In this document: one piece after another, positions 13,650 through 25,139 of the stretch
How the letters are laid out: each line of letters starts with the position of its first letter
Position numbering within the stretch: the stretch's first letter is position 1
DNA from: Paragonimus skrjabini miyazakii
Lineage: Eukaryota > Platyhelminthes > Trematoda > Plagiorchiida > Troglotrematidae
Assembly: GCA_014338405.1 (NCBI GenBank)
Contig: JTDE01000707.1
Coordinates: 57,681 to 121,680, forward strand
Direction of reading: 5' to 3'
Length of the DNA stretch: 64,000 nt
Notes under the pieces: model-generated
Databases searched by the model: none
What the model was told of the DNA's origin: nothing
The model's input: only the letters and a program-made list of their open reading frames with translations
Translations under genes and position numbers: made by a program

Positions 13650-13866
13650 TCACACCGTCTGAATGAGAACAGTTAAGCTCAGAGCAATATTATTTGAAGT
13701 GAGTGTTACAGAAATTGGCACCACTAATTTGACTTCCGGAGATTGCGTTTGCGATAATTCAATAAAAAGATAAGGAAACTGAAACAAGTTTGTTCTTTGA
13801 TTACAGTCATCAGTTCCGTTTTTATCTACTTGACAGATGTGATTTCTCGAGTGTACGTATTCCTCT
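13650..13866 (-). CDS. Candidate minus-strand exon, unrecognised
   Basis: Reading the minus strand, a pyrimidine-containing acceptor (TTCTTCTTGTCACGAATTCTGAACAG) leads into a frame with one leading base. It carries NHICQVDKNGTDDCNQRTN and ends in a hydrophobic stretch, SPEVKLVVPISVTLT. A weak donor, GACG|GTGTGA, would end it at 13656. Otherwise it reaches a stop at 13650 as a terminal exon. Residue content is coding-like. It lies downstream, in transcription order, of the candidate terminal exon at 14482-14672, so it would belong to a different minus-strand gene or an alternative end. No family is recognised. Confidence 0.3.
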
Positions 13867-14481
13867 CTGTTCAGAATTCGTGACAAGAAGAAACAACATT
13901 TTGTTTACAAAACGGTGTGGGCTATAAACCACACAATTACGTTACTCATCCAAAACCCGTCCGCCTTTAGATAAACGAAACAGATGCGTTGCGATTGTAT
14001 GCATCTTCACAAGAGTGAAATACGACATGTGTGATGATTAATTTTTTATCCGAAATTCATTAGATAAACCTTATAATTTATTATGAAAAATGTTGGATGA
14101 GTCGAATGTTGAATTTTCTGTGAGTACCTCTACTAATCTCGTGTGATAAGATTGCTTTGTACAAAATTAAACGTTTGTCTCCTGTTTTTCTACTTGAACA
14201 CTGCATAACCCTTGTATTCTTGCGAAACTACTAACTGTAGATTATACTTTGTACTACCAATTTAGCCCTTCTCAGATTCAACCCTTCTGTTTCTTTTCGG
14301 ACGGTTTCTTCATTTCCTGTCACTTGCTTTAGTCAAACCTTTTGTTTCGACCGGGTTCAGTTCTAACCACAGTGATTCTTTTGATCGTTTCAACCAGGTA
14401 ACTTATTCACTGCAGTACTAATTAGCCACTTAAACCTATGTTTACATAATATTTTGTCTATCATCTACCTTTCTTTCCTGC
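13867..14481. other. Non-coding stretch
   Basis: Nothing was seen here beyond pyrimidine-rich DNA at about 14150-14400. Confidence 0.4.
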
Positions 14482-14672
14482 CTAATTGTTTATCATAGCG
14501 TCTGTTTTTATTGCTTTAGTATCGAATATCGCGTTTAAAAGTTGTTTATATCTAGTGAAAAAATACACGCATCTATGGAACAAGATCAATAAAATAGTTC
14601 CGTTTGTGAATATGATTAAAAGTATAATTTCGTAAACTTCATTTAGGCCGAATGATCCCGTATGTTTATATA
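14482..14672 (-). CDS. Candidate terminal exon of a membrane protein (minus strand)
   Basis: The minus strand shows a very good 3' splice signal (TTCAACTGTTGTTTGTCGCTGCAG) ending at 14673. It is followed by an open frame with two leading bases that runs to a TAG at 14482. The predicted tail of about 62 residues contains a strongly hydrophobic segment, EIILLIIFTNGTILLILF, flanked by charged and aromatic residues, then a basic stretch, RYKQLLNAIF. That is the pattern of a final transmembrane helix with a short terminal tail. Which end faces the cytoplasm cannot be told. Upstream minus-strand exons would lie at higher coordinates, but none between 14.7 and 15.7 kb was convincing. The protein family is not recognised. 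Confidence 0.4.
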
Positions 14673-14736
14673 CTGCAGCGACAAACAACAGTTGAACAAA
14701 CCATTGCCTTACGTACAGGATTAATCTCATTTGCTT

Positions 14737-15048
14737 CTAGCTCTTATCCTTAAATAGAATCCTTAGCCGACCCTTGAAACCTAGCATTAAGTTGCGTCTT
14801 GCACGACTAATCCAATGAGTTTTATGATCATAGGTTCTAATCTCATTTGTTATAGGTAACAGCACAGTTACTGTACCTCCTTTTGAGTTGATCTGTTGAC
14901 CTGTCTTTGAATGACGGGTTTTTGACTGGTGGTAACGTGTTGATTTTATGATTTGTTTGGGATTCACATGAAGGTAGCAACACTGTGGGCGACCTGGATA
15001 TACTACAAACGCTTGACGCGGATTGGTTTTCCCAGTGAGCGTTGCCAA
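14737..15048 (-). other. Minus-strand open frame of 103 codons, unassigned
   Basis: The product is basic and rich in Lys, Arg, Thr and His (KSTRYHQSKTRHSKTGQQ). A possible acceptor, GTAGTATATCCAG, lies inside it. It might be an exon of the membrane-protein gene candidate just downstream or a decayed transposon frame. I found no recognisable motif. Confidence 0.2.
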
Positions 15049-15869
15049 GAGCTTTTTCTCGAAAGATGCTGATCAGAAGATCTGCCTGGGTGTGTATGGT
15101 GTCGAATTTGTTCTTATCTACTTACGTTCTCTCAGGTTAATAACCAATTCCTGTTCACTAATGCTGTCTTAAATATCATATTCAATTTTATTTAACTGTT
15201 ATCTTTTCAGTGGCTAAGCATTCATTGTTTCCAATCAAGTTTACTGGATCACGTTCAGTTTGTAATTGAAAATGATCTTGGGAACATTTTACAAAGTTAG
15301 TGGGTTACTGTATTTGCCGACAGTAGGATAACGAATTCGTTGTCTGCTGCCTTGACACAACCCTGATGCATTCAAATAACGAGTTATTGGCTTCATGATA
15401 AACCGTTTGGTTGTTGGCATTAGCCTGTCTCAGTGAGAAGAACCGAAAAATTCCCCTTCATATAGGTTTGTACTAATAGATCGCGAAGTAAATGTCTCAT
15501 TTAATATCTTCCATACTCCCACACGACCTGGTGGGTAACGTATACTTTTGCAAACAACCTTACGTAATGGTGAATAACAACACAGTCTAACTAAACAGAA
15601 CCAGCTTTTGTTAGACAGTGAAGTTTCACATGGGTTTGTTCGCAGCAGAACGTTCATCTATTGGGAGAGTAAATACTAAGAGCTAGGTAGAAACATTTAC
15701 AATACAATAACAATTGCTTATTTGAAGCTTAATGAAATTTTTAATGACGGATACTAATATCTGCAGTTTTTTTGCTAAATATTCTACTTAATTTAGAATG
15801 ACCTGTTTCAAACTTCAACTCCACCCCACACATAATCGCAGCCTTCGAATTCAGATAAACCTTCCAGCT

Positions 15870-16225
15870 CGCCCACCTAGAACGAAAGCACCAGATTTGA
15901 GTTTCGCTCTTACTAGAGCTCATAAGTAGTGCATGTCCTTGTCCGAATCGAAGTTTGCATTCCAACCCTCGTGTGTGTGAGACTACCATGTTAACCACNN
16001 NNNNNNNNNNNNNNNNNNNNNNNNNNNNNNNNNNNNNNNNNNNNNNNNNNNNNNNNNNNNNNNNNNNNNNNNNNNNNNNNNNNNNNNNNNNNNNNNNNCG
16101 ATTGAATAGAACGGACTGATTCTTCTCATTCTCCTTTCGAAATGATCGGGCAAACTGAACACTTTCCACATATGAGCGTTTGAATTTGATTATCAGGTCA
16201 TGTCCACTGTGAGGTTTCTGGCATT
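15870..16225. mobile_element. tRNA-like SINE inverted pair, copy A (broken by gap)
   Basis: The left part has the family block ATTTGAGTTTCGCTCTTACT...GAGCTCATAAGTAGTGCATGTCC and ends at TTAACCAC just before the N run. After the gap, GATCGGGCAAACTGAACACT and TGTCCACTGTGAGGT match the centre and start of the right arm seen in the 26.7-kb copy. The order matches the other pairs, so one element spans the gap. Confidence 0.65.
15999..16098. other. Assembly gap, 100 N
   Basis: This is a run of exactly 100 N, the conventional filler for a gap of unknown size. It falls inside a palindromic repeat, which is a likely reason for the break. Confidence 0.98.
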
Positions 16226-16229
16226 ACGA

Positions 16230-16700
16230 TTAACACTTTAATCTCACAAGCACGAGGGTCAGAATGACCTATGTTGGATATGAGCCGCAATAAAATTAAA
16301 CAGTCCGGGATTGAAGAGTCCAAACGGTGACTTATTTTAGAATAGTTAGTCTAGGGACGAATTCGGCAGTTAGGAAAATTACTGGCAGTATCCAAGAATA
16401 AGTTTAATCGACAAGAGTATTCTTGTTTTCGAAACCAACATGTATTCGCTTTTTGAAATAGAATGATTAATGGATACATATTGAGTAGATCTATGCTGAT
16501 ATTATTGTATACAGTTTCACTCAGAACGTCTGGGTTTTACCAGTTTAGCTAAGTAATGTAATATACAACCAACTTTACTTAGGTACACGCTATTTTTTCA
16601 CATGCCAAACGTTTAAAATAACTCCAGAATGAATGCACTGATTACTGTCTGAACAAAAATTAGCACCTGCGAACACTCAACTGATGAAGTGCTTTTCCAA
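16230..16700. other. Non-coding stretch
   Basis: Nothing is recognised here. Confidence 0.4.
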
Positions 16701-16701
16701 G

Positions 16702-16791
16702 TATTCAGTCGTATATGCGCTTGATAATAATTCCATTTCTCGAACACAGCTGTTTCCCAAATTAATTACAATAAATTACACCAGAAATGTT
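16702..16791 (+). CDS. Candidate internal exon, unrecognised
   Basis: An acceptor-like GTGCTTTTCCAAG ends at 16701 and a donor, GTT|GTAAGG, follows at 16792. The 90-nt frame starts and ends in phase 0 and reads SVVYALDNNSISRTQLFPKL in its centre. The acceptor is short of pyrimidines. No neighbour exon shares its phase directly, so the assignment is weak. Confidence 0.25.
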
Positions 16792-16799
16792 GTAAGGAG

Positions 16800-19700
16800 T
16801 ATGAACAACACACAGCAACTTATTGTTAACGGAAAAAGTCAACCAAATATACAAGTTTTTGTATTCAAACTCACTTAGACACTTTTTGTTGATACATTGA
16901 TTATGAAAATAAGAGTTAAAGATAAAATAGTTTACAAATAAGTTTCGAATGCGTTATTGCAACAGTCACGTGGTTAAAAAAATTGGTATCTTTGTTAAAC
17001 ATAAATATCGCAACGGGAAAAGTGAGCGAATTATTGATTGGTAATTAGTCTTGTGTTGTAATTCAGTGGTTTCTGAGGATGGGTGTAGAGATAGGTTGTT
17101 GGAGAAAGATGAACACTGAAAGACCACGAAGTGTAGGGGATAGATGAACTGAACTTTAAGGTTGACGGAAGTCCAGCAGTAATGTATACTTATATCTCCA
17201 TGAGCACTACCGAAGTCAAAAGATTAATCATGATTACCACTGTGAAACACATGAAATTAACATATCTGCGATGTAACTAACCAAATGGTTTTTGGACATT
17301 ATTTACGTGGCATTAATTGAAGTATGAATTTTACATATACAAAGAATGGATGAGGCAGTTTGCGCTATCACATTCTGTACACATTTTTTTAGGTGCTCCA
17401 TAATTCTAAATCACAAACAGCTACCGGACTGAACGATTTGGATGTTTTTGTTTGGTAAATAAAACATGGTGAGGTCTGTCAATTTTTCCAGCAAATAATT
17501 ACTGTCAGCAAGTTAAATCAATATTAGTAAGCTCGGCTTTATTGTAGGTTCGTTTATTTGGTCCCCGTGGACAAACCATGAATGGGTATTAACTGAAAAA
17601 AAATAGGCCCGTTAAATACAAATATTAAATATCTGCGAAGCAAAACGCTTTTTCTTTAGACTTGAAGCAAGCCGGTATTTGAATCTGTATTACACAAGTT
17701 GGTTGATTACATGGTGAGCAAGTAAAATTGTCTTGGATATTGATTGAAGGTGACAAACATTCGGTCAATTCTCAGCATATGAACGGATATTAGTTTGTCA
17801 CGAACAAGTAATGCCGTCTAATTGACGTTATAAACTACCTGAAATATGTTAGCTTTTTATGATCTAGTTAATTCAACGTTATTTTTTTAAAAACATAATT
17901 TTTCAATCAACCTTTTGAACTAGGTTCTTGGAAAACTTTAGGCACAACTTATTTTCCAAAAATTCCGCAGCTAGTGGAGCTACAGAGAGTAATTCATTTC
18001 CAACTTATAGCGTTTGTAGATCGTGGTTTCACAAATGGCTTTCAGGTGATCAGTTGTCATATAGATATATGGTTGTGTTTGCTTAATCTAACTGGGGTTG
18101 ATATTCAGCAAGCGTGTTAGGACGTGCCTGTTTCCTCATGTTAGCATGCCGGGAACATAATAAATCAATAGGTTAGCTTAAGACTACAAACTGAGTTCTA
18201 CTGTACACGTCGTAAAGATCATTGGGTTTGTACAGCTTTACTGATGATAATAATATTGTCCTGCTTGAAAATGTTTTTTTGTTCATCCAACATTCATTCA
18301 GCGTTAGGAGCATCAGAGTGGATTCACGTGTGTGAAAATGAAAACTGTATTTAAACTGTTTTTGCTTCTGTGAACTTTAAATCACTTTTCATCTAAAAGC
18401 AGAAATGGGGCAGTATTTTCATTTTTCAGTAATACATTGTTGCATTAAGGAGTTTTTTGTTAGTAAAGTGCACTGCTACTAGAAGTTTTTAGGCATTAAG
18501 TTATATTATTCCACGTGCATCGAGGGAAAGTCGGGTTGCGAAAGCGTTAGTTTTTTACTGTATTCTTTTGAATGAATAGAACAGGTCGGATGTTACGGTC
18601 TCAAATCAATGGAACTATCCTAATTTATCCACATAACTGCACAGAGATACAGCACTTTCTAAAGAGAAGCAACCAACCACAGCACCCCACGAATGACCGG
18701 TGTTATTGGCAATTTTTGTTTGTTCGGAGAGAGAAATTTAATTAACAGCTTGTGTTGCATTCAATTCAAGAAAGTAACGGCCGGTAAAAATTGAAAATAC
18801 TCCTGTTCAGAATGTTAAGTTCTCTGTTAAACCGATTTTTTCAGTGTGTCACATATCATTGATATTTATATGCTTAATCGTGATTATGTAGTAATTTAAT
18901 AGTGTAAGGTCTGATAATGATACAGTACACAACCTTGTAAAATTCGTCCTCTGTTTGGCAATAGTTAAGAAAAGAAGTTTAAACAAAGTACGATATGCAG
19001 CAACTGCTCACACAGATTTGTAAACTGTTGAATGAGCTGACCGAGGGTTATTTTTTCTAAAAGATTTTCTTCTGCAACGTGTTATCGTCGATTTAAACGT
19101 GCAAGATATGCACGACAAAACCAGTTGTAAATGAGATGACCATCTGAAGAACAGAAATTTCAAATGTGCTACATTCCATCCTTCACAACAACCTCAATAT
19201 CACAGTACTTCGACCGGTAGAGTACACGAATCACGTTTCATTTAAGTTCGAGACGGTCAATCTTCATCATCCAACAATTTCCTATAATTGACAGACCTTT
19301 GTAAAATGTTATGACTATCGGTATTTTTTGCGAAGAGAGCACAACTACAAACGACAATTTATGCGTTTTTTCTAAGCCGAAAAACAATTCAGTTGACAAG
19401 CAACCGTTTGTGTCAATTTTTTGCCTCTTAGAAAAAAACTGTTTTATTCAAGAACTGCTGATATCTTGGAGCCACCCGAGTTCACTCGGACCACTTAAAA
19501 GCAACCAAGTGTGATTATATGAGCGGTGTACTTGACTTGGTCAGTTGTAAGTTACTGTTTAAACCTATGGAATACTATTGCAGTATATTTAATGTTTTGA
19601 GGAATTTTGATGCGGTTTACTAATAAATGTTTTCGTCGTACTTTTTAGGATGTTGCCTTCCAAATACGTGAGCGTTAGGTTACATGAGGAATGACTTGGT

Positions 19701-20569
19701 TTATTGTAACATGATACAGGGAGATAACAAAAAGGAATAACTAACTATAAGAAAAAGTAGTCTTCAAATAAAAACATTCCCGGGGTAGGGAAACTAAAAG
19801 ACGTATACGATTGAAACATTTCACGATTGTCATACCATTAACTTACATTGCTAAGCAACAAACAATAACCAATTCTAGTTAAGAGGAGCAAAGTGTATAA
19901 GTGATACAAAACTTGAGAAACATGCACCAAAGGGTTTTAAAAGGGGGGCAGCGTTCACTGATGTGGTGGTTGGTTGACTGTCTTTTAAAAATTCAGCCAC
20001 TTTGATATAAATTCTATACATATATTTGTCGAATGTATATCGTGTAACGATTGAACTATCGTACATCATAGACTAACGTTGTAATGCAAGCAAACTGATA
20101 CAGCTATATGTTTCAGTTACGCCAAGATTAAATCAAGTTTGAGTTTACCCAATCTTTCAACTGTATGTGAGTTGCAACATGATTGATGCATTATGTTTGC
20201 AAACATGACTGTAAACACGTGAAATCAGTAGGGAAAAAAACGGAACACACACCTTTTTCATTTTTCACAACTGGTTATGTTTACAAAAAGCAATGGTTGT
20301 TTTAGAAATAACCTAGGCTGAACCGTTATGAGAGCGATCGATGGAAATCCTGCAAGATGAAGTCAACAACCCACTTTAGACGGAATAAGAAATCCGCAAT
20401 TTCCAGTCCAGGCACATTACAGTAGATATGTAACTACATCAACAATACTGTTATGCACGGTGCAGTATAGTGTGAAAGAACTAGCGCAGCAAATAAGTCA
20501 CTTATTTCTACAGTGTTCATTTCGTTTATCATTAAATAGTGTGTTTGTTACACTTCTTCTGTATTGCAG
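16800..20569. other. Non-coding stretch
   Basis: This is AT-rich DNA with many poly-T runs. The only splice-like candidate is 19432-19508, which follows the good acceptor TTTTTTGCCTCTTAG but has a poor donor. Nothing else is supported. Confidence 0.4.
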
Positions 20570-20681
20570 ACCAAAATCCACGTTCGAACATTATACGGTG
20601 AAACGCTTACACACGGATGATGCCATCTCGTTTGGCTATGAAACGTTTGCAACCAAAATGTTGAGTTTGGCGGATATACCA
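20570..20681 (+). CDS. Candidate exon of an unrecognised plus-strand gene (exon a)
   Basis: A strong acceptor, TTACACTTCTTCTGTATTGCAG, ends at 20569. One leading base is followed by an open frame including STFEHYTVKRLHTDDAISFG. A donor, ATACCA|GTATCA, at 20682 closes it in phase 0, which fits the next candidate at 25015. If the donor is not used, the frame runs on to a TAA at 20751-20753 and the exon would be terminal. Charged and aromatic residues are distributed as in a real protein. I do not recognise the family. Confidence 0.45.
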
Positions 20682-20759
20682 GTATCAAAACTACCAACCC
20701 GAACTACGAGAAACACCACCACTTTTCATAACTATAATAATAGACTGATGTAACATCAG

Positions 20760-22742
20760 ACGATATGACCACGGCTTCATCAGATAGTTAATTCATGGAG
20801 ATACTTACTGATTCGCGGCATCCGGTTTGCCATTCCAAACAGGATACTTTCTATAGTCAAACTAGAAGCCTTTACTAAAACGTCAGAAATGAGTCAGCGT
20901 AGTTCATTTTGGACAGAGTTTCAGTTGCGCTGTGGTAAACACTACGAAGTTAAAAGCTCGATATTACTTTTCTGTCGGTCACACGTTTAGAACATTCACA
21001 TTTGTGTGTGGTTTATTGTATCATTTGCAGATATAGTGGACTGTGTATTAATAAACCGAGTGGCAAGTCGCAGTGAAGGGTTGAAGGGAGCATTGATGGG
21101 TCCTTATTGCGTGTGAGGAGAAAACAAACACCAAAAATGCGACATCAGAGCATGAAGCCGATTCATTTATATAAACCCATCTCACAGATTTAAGTATTTT
21201 ATCGTAACGTTGCTCGGTAAGAAAAATAAGCTAAAGGTCATGAAGCAGCTCACGATACCAACATGGAATTATTATCTTCTTTGACCCAGCTGATTTCATT
21301 TGCTATCAGTAATTCAATAACATTTTGTTCAATTAATAGTTAATCCTGTACGATTAAATAAAATGTGAGAAGTCTTGACAACTCACAATGCTTTTGTTTT
21401 TAGCCATGTTTTCCAGCACAATCAATATTCAAACTAAATGTGATTGAACTCCCCGATGAAGTTATTGCAACCTTGAGTTCCGGTTATTAAACTGTAAGTT
21501 TTAAAACCACTCAGATGATTACATTTGAGCAACCGTTTCGCATGATGCACTTTCCATTTGACTGTGAGAAGAATTTGAAAAAAAACTAAATGCATTACTA
21601 AAGTGAAATTCCAGTTAACTAAACAAACCTATGGAATGAAACTTCGTCGGATCTTCCCATTGGTTCAAACAGCTAACCAATCGGAGCAGCTCTTAACATC
21701 GAAACGCAACATAGAATCGAGAAATGCAGTGAAGTTCATTTATTTCGTGAACCTGACTGAATCAGTGATTAGAACAAAACCCCGTCATGATCAAAGTACT
21801 TGAACTCATCGTTAGTTGGATAACTTGTGTTCCTCTTCAATACGCAACATACATCTTTCATGAAGTAAGTCAATATTTTTGTTACTTGTAATATTACTTT
21901 CATGTTTCTAAGCTGGTGAACAGTCGTTCAGTTAGCAGTGACCTAAGGTCTGACAAGATAAACAATTTCGGATAAATTTTTTTGAAACGTAAATTGAAGG
22001 AAATACATAACTGCTAATCACTTATGAATGGATGGTGTCATTAAGAGAAGATGAACATACTCCAATCTATTGTTATTTTCATCCGGGACCCTACATTTGT
22101 CGCGTCACTTTTTCGGATCCAGTAGAAGCGCCAGAAATACAAATAGACAACGTTTGCTGGTTGTTCAGGCCTAATATTCATGTTAATCGGTCAATTTTAA
22201 AGGAGGTCTAATAGCTCTTGAAATTTAAATTTGCGTTTTTACAATGGCATATTACTAAACTCTCAAAACACATTAAGAACATTTTTGCCCGGCATCATTG
22301 AAAATATTCTGCCGAGTATGAAACTTGTGCAGCTAAATAATTTACTAGTTAGCATAAATTTGACAGAAATTTTACAGCTTAAATTACTGTATGTCATTAA
22401 AATCAGCAGGTGATAAAGTATTTTAAAAAAATTCAATTGTTTTGCTGTTTTGTTTTTAAATGGTAACTCTTAAATTTAGTCGACAAACTATTACATTGAG
22501 TTTAGCAAGCTGTTACCCACTCAATGATGTCAGCATATTCCAACAAATTTTTCTTCCATTCCATATTAAACACAGGCATTTTACACTTTGAAAATATTGT
22601 ATATTTTAGGAATTAATCGAATTACTCGACCGAATAATCAAATTACATCCAAAAAATTGTTTTTTAATCACTAATCACGCGGAGTATTTGCCTAATTATG
22701 ACTGATTAATTAGAAAGCAAATGAAACACTTTCAAAGAGCAA
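20760..22742. other. Non-coding stretch
   Basis: A 66-codon plus frame at 21603-21803 has coding-like content but no good acceptor. Nothing else is supported. Confidence 0.4.
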
Positions 22743-22818
22743 TTAAGAAACAGCAACGGTTCTTTTATACTGGTGCTGGTTTTGTTTTTCGAAAACGGCA
22801 TTTACTAATTTTAAACCG
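22743..22818 (-). CDS. Candidate minus-strand terminal exon, unrecognised
   Basis: On the minus strand, a strong polypyrimidine acceptor (GATGTTTTTTACTTTGCCTAG) precedes a 76-nt frame with one leading base. It encodes a basic tail (FEKQNQHQYKRTVAVS) and a stop. The same frame stays open upstream to 23012 (Lys-rich, RFEVTICLLKVKCC), so the whole 22743-23012 block might be one exon instead. The family is unknown. Confidence 0.25.
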
Positions 22819-24043
22819 CTAGGCAAAGTAAAAAACATCAACGTTATCTTTATGTTTTTCACTTTGTTGTAAAATTTGTCAAAAATACAACGATTTGCTA
22901 CCGCAATTTGTTTAGAACAACATTTGACCTTGAGCAGACAGATTGTTACTTCAAAACGTTGACTTGTCCAAACGTGAATATTTGGAATAAAAATGTTTTG
23001 TGTGCGTTTCACGTTCAGTAGATTCCGTGTTGTTCATAATATATCAATTAAACGGTAGCGTTTCCATGCTAGTAACAATCGTCTTAAATTGAAATTCAAG
23101 AAACTTGTTAGAAATCGCCCGAGGTTGTCACTGTCTAATTCGCTAGTTTCGAGCCAATGTCTCAATTACTGATGTGTTTACCTTATTAACGTATAAAAGT
23201 AGCTATTAACTATGGGAAATTGGATATTTTTACGTTCGATAAAATCTTATATGTCAAGTAATGCTATAAAAACGGATTTTCATGGACTATGCTGTTTATG
23301 AGTTTAAAAGTGTAGTCAATCAACATATCCCCAATTCCACGAAAATCAAATGGGTTATGTTAACAACCTCTAAAAGCAGGGAGAACAGAATGATGTTTTC
23401 CGTTATTTTTCTCTCGAGTGAAAATCATGTAACAACAAAACAAACTGGACATTAAGACTACACCTACTAGCTTCACTTTTCCGATTAACCATTGTTTGAG
23501 AAGCAACTATTTTCATGTTGTCAGTCAATCTGTTCGAAGTTTCACATATAACCGTTAACTAAGTTGATCGAGTGGATTGGAGATTGTTAGGTGATAGAGG
23601 TTAAACACTGGAGAAGACGATCACAAAATATTTTATTTACATAAGGGTGCACATTTAGGCCAATCGTAACTTTTAAAATACCTCATTGGTTGAGTTAGTC
23701 ATTTTGACAGGCAGGTCAAAAACTATCTACCTTTTCAAAGTCTTCCTAGTCGAAATACTGCCTCTTATTTGATTATTTTAAATAACGCAATTTTCGGAAT
23801 ATTTGGAAAACAGGAGTACCTATTTCAACACAATTTATCATATTGTTGAATTAACTCTACATGACTTTTTAAGCAAACATCTCTGTCACTGCACATTTGT
23901 AGGCTGAATTTTTCGATTCTAATCATTTTGAATAATGGCTGATGATAGTTTTTCATAAGGAATTTTCTATTTTATTAAGCTATACTCTTATGATATAGAT
24001 AATTTTAATAAAAACACAATTTCGCGTCACAAACCTCATATAA

Positions 24044-24298
24044 TTATCCGGCAACAACTCGCCAAAATGCAATCAGAAGTTCACAGCACAATTCCGAGCG
24101 GCTATTGATTGCTATTGTCTCTGCTGTTAATATCATAGAGCAAGGTAGATCAGATGCGCAATTAAAAGCTTGTAGAATGTGATCAGGAAAGTGAACGAAA
24201 CTGGGAGTTATTCGAAATTTTGGAAGAGAGTCATTACTGCTATTCCTACAACCCTCCCAATGTTGGAAGAGGTTTTTCTTGTGAATACAAAGCACCAA
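24044..24298 (-). mobile_element. Penelope-like element 3' (C-terminal) remnant
   Basis: The frame ends with ILTAETIAINSRSELCCELL. This matches the C-terminal PLE signature seen at 62.0 kb (IAEAIAIHLYSLLLCAQKLL) and 7.2 kb (FAETVAIGRLKPALCVQN): Ala-Glu-x-(Ile/Val)-Ala-Ile, then a Leu-Cys pair. The rest of the frame is too decayed to align. It is a dead fragment lying in what may be an intron of the unknown plus-strand gene. Confidence 0.5.
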
Positions 24299-24299
24299 A

Positions 24300-25014
24300 T
24301 TATTCTATTGCCTCTTCAACCATATCAGAGTTTACTGGTTTCATTTTGTTGATGAACACAACTTAGTATCTGATTGAATCTAAGACGGTTTTGACAGGCG
24401 GTGACGATAGTAATGACTAACAGCTACAACGTTTGGTTTAAAGTCAGTGTAACCCTAGCTAGCGAATTAAATATCAAACTGCGTGACATAAATTTCATCA
24501 AAAATTTGATTTATACAACAGCTGCAATATTTACGATATATTTATATGTGATTGATTATCTGGATTGGTTAATATATCATATTTTTTGCAGCAGTTCTCT
24601 TCAATTCAATGTGAATGAGCTTTCCAGAATTGAACAAAGCTATCAATAAAGATTAATGGAAGACCTGTGAAACGTGGGAAGACAAAAAAATATCACCTCC
24701 ATAATCAATAAAAATAAACAATCAATTCATCTTAATTAAGCACTTTGAAATTTTGTCAAACAATTTGGAGATTGAAACCGTTTTGTTGAAAGCAAAAAAT
24801 TGTGTATCATACAATTATAATAAATCAGAGATCACAAATATATGTGGTCCTGTCCACCGGTGAAGATTAGATTGTAGAGTTGATCATGTTTGTGAAAATT
24901 CATGAGAAGTAAATTGACAAAATTAGCAGGAGGTTCACAGTGTGCAGTTTTATTCACATATTTCTTTGCTTGTACGTTCATTTCATTTCGAGTTTAAATG
25001 TTCCAGTTTTACAG
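24300..25014. other. Intron-like AT-rich DNA
   Basis: Nothing was seen apart from an 82-codon plus frame (24401-24649) with hydrophobic content and no splice support. Confidence 0.35.
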
Positions 25015-25133
25015 CACACTGACATTACACACCTTCTAATGCACATGAAGTTTAGCAGTGGTCGTATTTTCTACGAATCGGAGATCGTTTCCACAATACT
25101 CCAAGGAGTTCACACCATATACAATTACCTCAG
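25015..25133 (+). CDS. Candidate internal exon of the unrecognised plus-strand gene (exon b)
   Basis: An acceptor, TTCCAGTTTTACAG, ends at 25014 and a donor, CTCAG|GTATGAG, follows at 25134. The 119-nt frame starts in phase 0 and leaves phase 2. It reads FSSGRIFYESEIVSTILQG, followed by VHTIYNYL, which looks like an alpha-helical, repeat-type protein. Entry phase fits exit from 20681, and exit phase fits entry at 27548. Both splice signals are among the best in the left half. No family is recognised. Confidence 0.5.
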
Positions 25134-25139
25134 GTATGA

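Noticed and set aside
15741..16169. 142-codon minus frame spanning the N run
   Set aside because: Its apparent length is created by 100 N and SINE sequence. It is not a gene.
19432..19508. Possible plus exon after TTTTTTGCCTCTTAG
   Set aside because: The acceptor is good but the donor (CAA|GTGTGA) is weak, and entry phase does not connect to neighbouring candidates with confidence.
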